Shown here in pieces: positions 9,429 through 16,093 of a DNA stretch of 64,000 nucleotides. The notes under the pieces are model-generated. The model worked only from the letters and a program-made list of their open reading frames with translations. It ran no database searches and was not told where the DNA came from. Both the position numbers and the translations under genes were made by a program. The DNA comes from Gammaproteobacteria bacterium (GTDB taxonomy: Bacteria; Pseudomonadota; Gammaproteobacteria; Burkholderiales; Burkholderiaceae_B): the NCBI GenBank assembly GCA_018815245.1, contig JAHIXK010000010.1, positions 62,001-126,000 of the forward strand. The letters run 5' to 3'. Numbering within the stretch: the stretch's first letter is position 1; each line of letters opens with the position of its first letter.

Positions 9429-9629
9429 TCAGGCTGTCTGCTGGCTCATTTCACTGACTTGAGCCAGCATGTTGTGGGCATCAATTTCACTTTGGCAGTG
9501 CATGCGGCACTGGCCGCAACCTGAACAAGCACCGGTTTTCATGGTGATGTCGTCTACAGACCCGCAACCGCTGCGAACAGCTTCGGAAATTGCACGTTCG
9601 CTAACGTTGGCACAAATGCATACGATCAC
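9429..9629 (-). CDS. bfd: Bacterioferritin-associated ferredoxin
   Basis: 66 aa [2Fe-2S] protein, BFD-like. The four cluster cysteines are visible as C4-x-C6 (VCICANV) and the later CSGCGQC pair. Bfd docks on bacterioferritin and delivers electrons that release stored iron when iron is scarce. Bacterioferritin is the next gene on the same strand upstream, but bfd has its own promoter region with a Fur-type box (9662-9684), as expected of a gene induced by iron limitation. Confidence 0.9.
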   Translation of the reverse strand: MIVCICANVSERAISEAVRSGCGSVDDITMKTGACSGCGQCRMHCQSEIDAHNMLAQVSEMSQQTA

Positions 9630-9659
9630 GGCGAGACCTCAAAATGCGTTGAACTTGAA

Positions 9660-9686
9660 AGTAATAATAATGATTCGCATTACTAT
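9660..9686. promoter_or_regulatory. Fur box upstream of bfd
   Basis: TAATAATAATGATTCGCATTAC, at roughly 9662-9683, is an imperfect palindrome similar to the Fur consensus. It lies about 35 bases upstream of the bfd start. Assigned by eye. Confidence 0.6.
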
Positions 9687-9741
9687 AATCAAGCATTTTT
9701 TCAACGCATCCCGAAATTCGTCGTTTTAGAACCGTTCTGGC

Positions 9742-10218
9742 TTACTCGGAAACACCCATCATGGATTGCTCAAAATTCTGCAAACCCACGCGATCGATCA
9801 GGCTGATCTGGGTTTCCAGCCAATCAATGTGCTCTTCGGTGTCATCCAGAATTTCCTGAAGCAGGTCGCGCGACACGTAATCCCGCTCCAGTTCAGCTGT
9901 CGTAATTCCATCCTTAATGGTAGCCTGCGCACCGGTTTCAAGCTTCAGGTCGCTTTCAAGAATCTCGCGGGTGTTCTCACCAATCATCAACTTGCCCAGG
10001 TCTTGCAGGTTTGGCAGGCCATCCAGCATCAGCACGCGCTCAATCAGTTTGTCGGCGTGCTTCATCTCGCCAATGGATTCCTCGTACTCTTTTTTCTTCA
10101 GCACATCGAGGCCCCAGTTGCCGAAAATACGTGAATGCAGAAAATACTGGTTAATCGCCGTTAACTCGTTCTTCAACTGTGCATTCAACGCAGTGATTAC
10201 CTTCTTCGAACCTTTCAT
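9742..10218 (-). CDS. bfr: Bacterioferritin
   Basis: 158 aa, the usual Bfr length, starting at ATG 10218 (MKGSKKVITALN) after a GGGAGAAG ribosome site; an in-frame start six codons upstream is less likely. It is the heme-containing iron-storage shell. Heme ligand M52 and ferroxidase residues E18, E51, H54, E94 and H130 are all present by count. The sixth, E127 in the classic enzymes, is Thr here (DDTEEHIDW, where others have an acidic residue three before the His). Whether that lowers ferroxidase activity cannot be told from sequence. Confidence 0.93.
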   Translation of the reverse strand: MKGSKKVITALNAQLKNELTAINQYFLHSRIFGNWGLDVLKKKEYEESIGEMKHADKLIERVLMLDGLPNLQDLGKLMIGENTREILESDLKLETGAQATIKDGITTAELERDYVSRDLLQEILDDTEEHIDWLETQISLIDRVGLQNFEQSMMGVSE

Positions 10219-10627
10219 TGTTCTTCTCCCTCGCATTCAAAAATCAACTCAATGGAGCAGTGTACAACGCGTGCCAAGTCGGCTGAAACCCTTTTCTGGT
10301 GCGACTCTTAAAAAAACACTTGCTAAAACCAAAAATCCAAATAATAATAAAAACAATTCTCGTTTAATCTTTCCGGGTGAGATTACCGTGGGCCTACCGC
10401 TCAATCTCCTTCTTCGCAACAGTTGGCATCCTCGTTGGCAGGCCTTCATCACCCGGAAAGACCCTCTTGCACAAACCAGCCAATGCAAGGCGGCCATCAT
10501 TGACTTGCACGATCAAAAGTTCTGATACACTCCTATTGATATCAATTCTCATTAACAACACCCGCATGGTGCATGAAACTTGCTTCTCTGCCACTATGAC
10601 CGCAAGCCACAAGCAGCAACCGATTTG
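10219..10627. promoter_or_regulatory. bfr/tonB divergent intergenic region with Fur-like sites
   Basis: This 409-base gene-free region separates bfr from tonB. Two Fur-like stretches are visible: AATAATAATAAAAACAATTCTCG (about 10339-10361, split here as AATAATAATAAAAAC plus AATTCTCG) and TTGATATCAATTCTCATTAAC's core near 10537-10555. The second is placed to repress tonB-exbBD. Short open frames inside (for example 10249-10500 minus) show no recognisable domain, and a HemP-type motif was looked for without success. Confidence 0.5.
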
Positions 10628-11284
10628 ATGAACACAATGCCCGCGCCTTTCAACCACAACGCCCAAGCCATCAGCAACACGCTGACTTTAATCGGTGTTG
10701 TGCTGTTGCATGTACTGGGCCTGGTCTGGGCGGCACAACAACTCAGCATCACTGAACCGGTCATCACACCGCCCAGCGTAGTCGGTGTGCTGGTTGCCCC
10801 TGAACCAGAACCTGCGCCACCGCCGCCACAACCGAAGCCCCAACCGGAGCCGAAACCAACACCGAAGCCCACGCCAAAGCCAGAACCTGCACGTGAAGAA
10901 GCTCCAGAGCCTCCTGTAACGCAAACCGCGCCCAGTGTACCCACGCCGCCCGCACCCGCAGTGCAACAGGCCGCGCCTGCGCCCGAGGCACCAGCACCCG
11001 TGACGCCGCCGCGCACCGATGCAGCGCACCTGAACAACCCGGCACCGCAGTACCCTGCACTGTCGCGCCGATTGGGCGAACAGGGCCGTGTGATGCTGGA
11101 TGTGTACATTTTGCCCGACGGCAGTGTGGGTGAAATCAAACTGAACAAATCAAGCGGCTTCCCAAGGCTGGACAACGCAGCCCTGCAAGCCGTAAAAGCC
11201 TGGAAGTACGTGCCCGCAAAAAGGGGCAACAAGCCCATTGCATTCTGGTACGTACAACCGGTTTCTTTTGTATTGAATAACTGA
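10628..11284 (+). CDS. tonB: TonB energy transducer
   Basis: 218 aa from ATG 10628 (MNTMPAPFNHNAQ). One N-terminal transmembrane helix (LTLIGVVLLHVLGLVWAAQ, about 18-37), then a periplasm-spanning Pro/Lys/Glu-rich arm with PKP and PEP repeats (about 56-120). The C-terminal TonB domain shows YPALSRRLGEQGRVML, LPDGSVGEIKLNKSSGF and the closing AVKAWKYVPAKR. It couples the ExbBD proton channel to outer-membrane receptors, of which three are encoded in this window. First gene of tonB-exbB-exbD, with a Fur-like site about 75 bases upstream. Confidence 0.93.
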   Translation: MNTMPAPFNHNAQAISNTLTLIGVVLLHVLGLVWAAQQLSITEPVITPPSVVGVLVAPEPEPAPPPPQPKPQPEPKPTPKPTPKPEPAREEAPEPPVTQTAPSVPTPPAPAVQQAAPAPEAPAPVTPPRTDAAHLNNPAPQYPALSRRLGEQGRVMLDVYILPDGSVGEIKLNKSSGFPRLDNAALQAVKAWKYVPAKRGNKPIAFWYVQPVSFVLNN

Positions 11285-11314
11285 GAACATTGAATTTAAG
11301 CGAGGTTTACTGAA

Positions 11315-12034
11315 ATGGAACACAATCCTTACGGCTTGGCCGCAATGTGGGCCCAAGGCGACTGGGTCATCAAAGGCGTTGCAGTGTTGTTGTTGATCAT
11401 GTCGATTGCGTCGTGGTACGTCATCGTTACACGCAGCATTCGCCTGTACCGCCTGCGCAAAAACGTGGGTGCGGTGAACCAGTTCTGGCACACCCACAGC
11501 TTTGCCGAAGGTTTGCAGGTGCTTGGCAAAGACACAGGCAACCCCTTTCACCACATGGCAATCGAAGGCCAGGCAGCGGTGAACCACCACGCCACCAACA
11601 AAGATGACCTGCACGGGCAAATCAGCCTGGCCGACTGGTTAAGCGAAGCCTTGCGCGGTGCCATGGACGAGGCCGCAGAAAAGCTGCAATCGGGCCTGTC
11701 CATTCTGGCATCTGTAGGTTCTACCGCACCGTTTGTGGGTCTGTTCGGTACGGTTTGGGGCATTTACCATGCGTTGGTGGGCATCGGTGTTTCAGGCCAG
11801 GCCAGTATCGACAAAGTGGCTGGCCCCGTGGGTGAAGCGCTGATCATGACCGCATTTGGTTTGGCTGTGGCCATTCCCGCAGTGTTGGGCTACAACGCAC
11901 TGACACGCGCCAACAAGGGTTTGCTGGGCAAGTTGAATCGCTTTGCACGCCAATTGCATGCCTACTTCCTGACTGGTTCACCCATGCAGAAAGATTCCGC
12001 TGTGCGTACCATGCCCTTGAAAAAGGAGGCATAA
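11315..12034 (+). CDS. exbB: ExbB, MotA/TolQ/ExbB proton channel
   Basis: 239 aa inner-membrane protein forming the proton-driven motor with ExbD. One TM near residues 18-37 and two more after 130. The conserved MotA_ExbB block reads LSILASVGSTAPFVGLFGTV followed by WGIYHALVGIG, then IMTAFGLAVAIPAVLGYN. Start ATG 11315 has AAGCGAGG upstream. It lies 30 bases after tonB and 3 bases before exbD. Confidence 0.95.
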   Translation: MEHNPYGLAAMWAQGDWVIKGVAVLLLIMSIASWYVIVTRSIRLYRLRKNVGAVNQFWHTHSFAEGLQVLGKDTGNPFHHMAIEGQAAVNHHATNKDDLHGQISLADWLSEALRGAMDEAAEKLQSGLSILASVGSTAPFVGLFGTVWGIYHALVGIGVSGQASIDKVAGPVGEALIMTAFGLAVAIPAVLGYNALTRANKGLLGKLNRFARQLHAYFLTGSPMQKDSAVRTMPLKKEA

Positions 12035-12037
12035 GCC

Positions 12038-12451
12038 ATGTCGTTCAATTCTTACGACGACCAACAGGAAATGAGCGAAATCAACATGACACCGCTGGTG
12101 GATGTCATGTTGGTGCTGCTGATTATTTTCATGATCACTGTCCCCGTGATTACGCACTCGGTCAAAGTGGACTTACCGCAAGCCAGCCAGCAACCCACAG
12201 AAGTAAAACCCGATGTGATCACACTGACCGTGCAGCGCGACGGCAGCCTGATGTGGAACGACGACGAACTGACATTCGAGAACCTGGAGCTTCGCCTGCA
12301 GGCCGTGGCGCAACAGGAAAAACAACCCGAGTTGCGCATTCAGGGCGACAAGGCTGTTGAATATGAAAAGGTGGTGCAAGTGATGGCTGCCGCACAACGC
12401 GCGGGCGTTGAAAAACTGGGATTCATGACAGAACCGCAAAGTACACCCTGA
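12038..12451 (+). CDS. exbD: ExbD, TonB-system energiser
   Basis: 137 aa ExbD/TolR protein with a single N-terminal TM (about 18-40: VDVMLVLLIIFMITVPV) that carries the proton-relaying Asp in TPLVDVMLVLLIIF, and a periplasmic domain. It starts 3 bases after exbB behind AAAAAGGAGG. A clear hairpin terminator follows at 12473. Confidence 0.95.
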   Translation: MSFNSYDDQQEMSEINMTPLVDVMLVLLIIFMITVPVITHSVKVDLPQASQQPTEVKPDVITLTVQRDGSLMWNDDELTFENLELRLQAVAQQEKQPELRIQGDKAVEYEKVVQVMAAAQRAGVEKLGFMTEPQSTP

Positions 12452-12472
12452 GCTAATTTGCAGCAAATGAGC

Positions 12473-12509
12473 AAAAGCCATCCGTTGAACAACGAGATGG
12501 CTTTTTTTA
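12473..12509 (+). terminator. Rho-independent terminator after exbD
   Basis: Stem AAAGCCATC / GATGGCTTT with a loop of about 13 bases, followed by a T run (12502-12508). It ends the tonB-exbB-exbD operon. Confidence 0.8.
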
Positions 12510-12675
12510 TCAGCATCAAGTGACCTGCCCAGTGTCAGCCAATATGGCAGTGGGGCGTTTACAGTACTGGACCAAATAGCAGAAATATTGGGGCGGCATG
12601 CACAGGCAAACCACAAGTCATGCGACACTGGCGCAAGTAAAGCACCAGAAAATAAATTACACGCTTCAATTTATT

Positions 12676-12694
12676 TTTGTAATTATGTTACATT
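12676..12694. promoter_or_regulatory. hexR box: HexR-type operator before pgi
   Basis: TGTAATTATGTTACA (12678-12692) is a near-perfect inverted repeat (TGTAA-N5-TTACA) matching the known HexR half-sites. It lies 45 bases before the pgi ATG. A related palindrome precedes hexR itself in this window. Confidence 0.65.
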
Positions 12695-12737
12695 CTATGT
12701 ACTTTGAACAAAGTCACATATTTTTGACGGCACGCCC

Positions 12738-14288
12738 ATGAACACATCAGCCCTGAACCCAGGCTTTCTATCTCGCAGCGTTGGCCCAATCCACATCAAT
12801 CTGGACCGGCAGCAATACAACGCCAGCCATGTGTTGAACTTTGAAACAACCGAGGCAAACCAACGCCTGTCGAGCTTCATACACAACATGTTCAGCGGCG
12901 AAATAGTCAATGGTACCGAACAACGCCCGGCCGGGCATTGGGTTTTGCGTGCCGCCTGCAATCCACAAGCCTACCCCTCACCGGTTTCGCTGCAGGTCAA
13001 TGGCCGGGATGAACTGGCACTGACCAAACAGGTGCAGCAGCACATGGAAACCTTCGTGGATCAGGTACGTGCTGGCAGCTACACCACACCCGATGGCGAA
13101 CGTTACGACAGTGTGTTGCACTTGGGAATCGGTGGTTCCGACCTTGGTCCGCGCCTGCTCAACGACGTATTCAGCAAGCTGGAAACAAGTGATTCACCGG
13201 CCTTGAACATTCGCTTCGCCGCCAATGTAGACTTCCATGAAATGAAATCAGCGCTGGCCGCACTGAACCCACGCACCACACTGGTGGTGATCGCCAGCAA
13301 ATCATTTTCCACACGCGAAACGCTGCACAACGCGCAGCACATTTTCAAATGGCTTGATGCCGCAGGCCCAGCCTATCGAGAAAAAGCCTTGGTGGCCGCC
13401 ACCTGCAAACCCGCCAAAGCCATGGAAATGGGCATTGCACCCGAGCGTATTTTTGAATTCAGCGAAACCGTGGGTGGACGTTATTCCCTGTGGGGGCCCG
13501 TGTCGATCGGCGTACGCATGGTGCATGGCAACCTGGTGTTCAATGAACTGCTTGAAGGCGCTGCATTGATGGACGGCCACGTGTTGCAAAGCAAGGCATC
13601 GCAGTGCATTCCCACCCTGCTGGCCATGAGCGACCTGTACAACCTGGAGCAAGGCATTGCTTCACTCATGATGAGCCCCTACGATTCACGTTTGTCCCTG
13701 CTGGTGCCCTACCTTCAACAATTGTGGATGGAATCACTGGGCAAGGGCGTGAACAACAACGGCGAATTGCTGTACAAACCAGCGTGCCCTGTGTTGTGGG
13801 GCGATGTGGGAACCAATGGCCAACATGCTTTTTTCCAGATGCTGCACCAAAGCAGAATTGCAAGTTCAGTGGAATTGCTGGCAGTGATCCAACCTGATCA
13901 CAATGAAGCGAAGTCGCATCAGGTTTTGCTGTCGCATGCGCTGGCGCAATCGGAAGCATTTTCTGTGGGCAGGCTTAACTCACCCACCGAACTGACCAAC
14001 ACCGCAACCAATTACAAGGCCTGCCCCGGCCACAGGCCTGTGCAGATGGTGTTCATGGATTCACTCACGCCTTATTCACTGGGCGCCTTGTTGGCCATGT
14101 GGGAACACCGAACCGCCGCACTGGCGGCGATGCAAAACATCAACCCCTTTGACCAATGGGGTGTTGAACTGGGCAAAGGCATTGCAGAGCAACTGGAGCA
14201 AAGCGTGCCACCGGGCGAGGCGCCTGCTGAAAACCCGGTGACAGCACACCTGATCAACCACTTCCTGAAAAACACAGGCCTGCACTGA
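12738..14288 (+). CDS. pgi: Glucose-6-phosphate isomerase
   Basis: 516 aa. Cytosolic enzyme interconverting glucose-6-P and fructose-6-P. Signature segments: LHLGIGGSDLGPRLL (phosphate-binding), IASKSFSTRETL, VGGRYSLWGPVSIGVRM (PGI signature with the catalytic Glu region), GDVGTNGQHAFFQ with the catalytic His, and C-terminal WGVELGKGIAEQ with the catalytic Lys. A little shorter than the roughly 549 aa E. coli enzyme. A HexR-type box sits upstream. Its TGA overlaps the ATG of the lactonase (TGATG), so the two are coupled. Confidence 0.96.
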   Translation: MNTSALNPGFLSRSVGPIHINLDRQQYNASHVLNFETTEANQRLSSFIHNMFSGEIVNGTEQRPAGHWVLRAACNPQAYPSPVSLQVNGRDELALTKQVQQHMETFVDQVRAGSYTTPDGERYDSVLHLGIGGSDLGPRLLNDVFSKLETSDSPALNIRFAANVDFHEMKSALAALNPRTTLVVIASKSFSTRETLHNAQHIFKWLDAAGPAYREKALVAATCKPAKAMEMGIAPERIFEFSETVGGRYSLWGPVSIGVRMVHGNLVFNELLEGAALMDGHVLQSKASQCIPTLLAMSDLYNLEQGIASLMMSPYDSRLSLLVPYLQQLWMESLGKGVNNNGELLYKPACPVLWGDVGTNGQHAFFQMLHQSRIASSVELLAVIQPDHNEAKSHQVLLSHALAQSEAFSVGRLNSPTELTNTATNYKACPGHRPVQMVFMDSLTPYSLGALLAMWEHRTAALAAMQNINPFDQWGVELGKGIAEQLEQSVPPGEAPAENPVTAHLINHFLKNTGLH

Positions 14289-15196
14289 TGGCACTGTGTT
14301 GGCGCGCCCTGCCCCTTCCGGCATGCAGCCTGGCCGAAAGCCCGCGCTATGCGCACGGTGGCTGGATGTGGGTGGACATCAACAGGCGGGTGTTGTATCG
14401 CTTGAATCAAAGTGATGTGTTCAATGCTGCGCCTGCCAATTTACACACCCTGAATTTGCCCGATGAAATAGGCTGCATCTTGCCAACTGACCAGGCTGGC
14501 ACACTGGTGGCGCTTGGCCGCCAAGGCGGCTGGCTGATTGAAAACAACACCTGCACCTTGAAACTTGCAGCACCGTTTGATTCAGGCAAACACCGATTCA
14601 ACGATGGCCGTGCCGACCCGGCCGGGCGCATCTGGATTTCCACGCTGGTAGACGCCCGCAGCCCCGCCACCGCCGCGCTGTACTGCATTGAATCTGGCCG
14701 CGCAACCCTGACCATTCCCGACCTGATTGTGGGCAATGGTTTGGCGTTTTCACCGAAAGGCGATTCTGTTTTTTTAAGCGACACACGGCACAAATGCATT
14801 TGGCGATTTGAATACGATGTACACACAGGTGCATTGAGCAATCAACAATTGATCAAGCAATACACCGATGGTTCAGCACGACCAGATGGCGCCTGTTTTT
14901 CTGCCGATGGCAGTTACTGGGTGGCCATTCTGGAAGGCTACAGGATTGATCGTTTCAATGAACAGGGCGAATTCATTGAAAGCCTGGATATTCCGCTGGC
15001 CAAACCCACAATGCCCTGCTTTGGCGGGGAAAATGGCACTGTGCTTTTGGTGTGTTCAGCCCAGGCCGATGAAAAATTTCCGAACAAACCCGGTTTTGAA
15101 AACACCGGCCTGATTGCCTGTGAAACCAGCTTCACGGCGCTGCCGGAAGCATTCGCAAACCCGAACAATCTGAACCAGCCGCCCTACTTCACGTAA
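14288..15196 (+). CDS. SMP-30/gluconolactonase family protein
   Basis: 302 aa six-bladed propeller of the SMP-30/regucalcin/gluconolaconase family. Visible: ESPRYAHGGWMWVDI near the start (metal Glu), HRFNDGRADPAGRIWISTL (metal Asn), GNGLAFSPKGDSVFLSDT and ARPDGACFSADG (metal Asp). Such enzymes hydrolyse sugar lactones, for example gluconolactone. Coupling to pgi and control by the adjacent hexR fit a role in glucose oxidation. Its last 13 bases overlap the convergent hexR gene. Confidence 0.85.
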   Translation: MALCWRALPLPACSLAESPRYAHGGWMWVDINRRVLYRLNQSDVFNAAPANLHTLNLPDEIGCILPTDQAGTLVALGRQGGWLIENNTCTLKLAAPFDSGKHRFNDGRADPAGRIWISTLVDARSPATAALYCIESGRATLTIPDLIVGNGLAFSPKGDSVFLSDTRHKCIWRFEYDVHTGALSNQQLIKQYTDGSARPDGACFSADGSYWVAILEGYRIDRFNEQGEFIESLDIPLAKPTMPCFGGENGTVLLVCSAQADEKFPNKPGFENTGLIACETSFTALPEAFANPNNLNQPPYFT

Positions 15197-16038
15197 CGGC
15201 TGTCAATCAGGTTTTTCTTCAGGCGTGCCATGTTTTTCTGCACGGAATCACCCAACTGAATGGCCACCTGCGTGGCCAGCACATCCACTATGCACAAGTG
15301 CAGCAAACGCGACACCATGGGGCTGTACTGCTCGTAATACTCGCCATGGTCGGCGGGTATGTGCACCTGCACTTCTTCGGCCAATGGCGACCCAGATGCG
15401 GTAATGGCAAGGGTGCTGGCACCTGCCTGTTTGGCAATGCGGGTTGCATCCAGCAGGTCTTGGCTTCGCCCGGAATTGGAAATGATCAGCAGGCAATCTG
15501 TTTTTTTCAACATGGATGCAGCCATGATCTGCAAGTGACCATCGGAATAAGCGTGCGCGCTGCAACCCATTCTAAAAAACTTGTGCTCGGCATCCAGCGC
15601 AACAAAACCCGAATTCCCAACGCCATAGAACACCAGCTGCCCGCCCTTGCCAATGGTTTTGACCATTAAATGCGCAGCCTTGTCCACAAGCTTTGAAGGT
15701 GCCGTGTTGCGAAAAGTGGCTAGGGTGTAAATGGCGTTGTCGAGCACTTTTTGGATCAGTGTTTCACCAGTGTCACTGGCTTGAACGGACTGATGAACGA
15801 ACGGAACGCCCTGGTTCAAACTGGCGGCCAGCTTCAATTTGAAATCGCTTAAGCCCTCATACCCCAGTGACCTGCAAAACCGCACCACCGAAGGGCTGCT
15901 AACCCCGGCGCGTTTTGCAAGTTCGGTGACCGGCATTTTTTTGAAACCAGTGGGGTCTTTCAAGACGAGTTGTGCCACGGCCTGTTCTGCACCAGAAAAC
16001 TGATCCAGTTCCATGCGAATTCGATCAAGAAGATTCAT
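15184..16038 (-). CDS. hexR: HexR, RpiR-family transcriptional regulator
   Basis: 284 aa. An N-terminal RpiR-type HTH (about 1-77; TELAKRAGVSSPSVVRFCRS is the helix-turn-helix) is followed by a C-terminal SIS sugar-isomerase domain (FYGVGNSGFVALDAEHKF, LLIISNSGRSQDLLDATRI). HexR senses KDPG and controls central sugar metabolism, notably the Entner-Doudoroff genes, in many proteobacteria. Palindromes upstream of this gene and of pgi support autoregulation and control of pgi. No zwf, edd or eda lies in this window. Confidence 0.88.
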   Translation of the reverse strand: MNLLDRIRMELDQFSGAEQAVAQLVLKDPTGFKKMPVTELAKRAGVSSPSVVRFCRSLGYEGLSDFKLKLAASLNQGVPFVHQSVQASDTGETLIQKVLDNAIYTLATFRNTAPSKLVDKAAHLMVKTIGKGGQLVFYGVGNSGFVALDAEHKFFRMGCSAHAYSDGHLQIMAASMLKKTDCLLIISNSGRSQDLLDATRIAKQAGASTLAITASGSPLAEEVQVHIPADHGEYYEQYSPMVSRLLHLCIVDVLATQVAIQLGDSVQKNMARLKKNLIDSRYVK

Positions 16039-16052
16039 GCCATTCCGAATAA

Positions 16053-16070
16053 AAGTAATTTAATTACATT
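16053..16070. promoter_or_regulatory. hexR box: HexR-type operator before hexR
   Basis: AGTAATTTAATTACA (16054-16068) is a palindrome close to the HexR consensus and lies 16 bases upstream of the hexR start codon, where it would repress its own gene. Confidence 0.65.
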
Positions 16071-16093
16071 CTACACGGAATGGCTGAAACCCA

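Noticed and set aside
10249-10500. Possible HemP or small iron-regulated protein
   Set aside because: No HemP motif and no ribosome site; only an iron-regulated location in its favour.
10594-11238. Gly/Ser-rich minus-strand open frame
   Set aside because: Antisense of the Pro-rich arm of tonB, which gives a false low-complexity protein.
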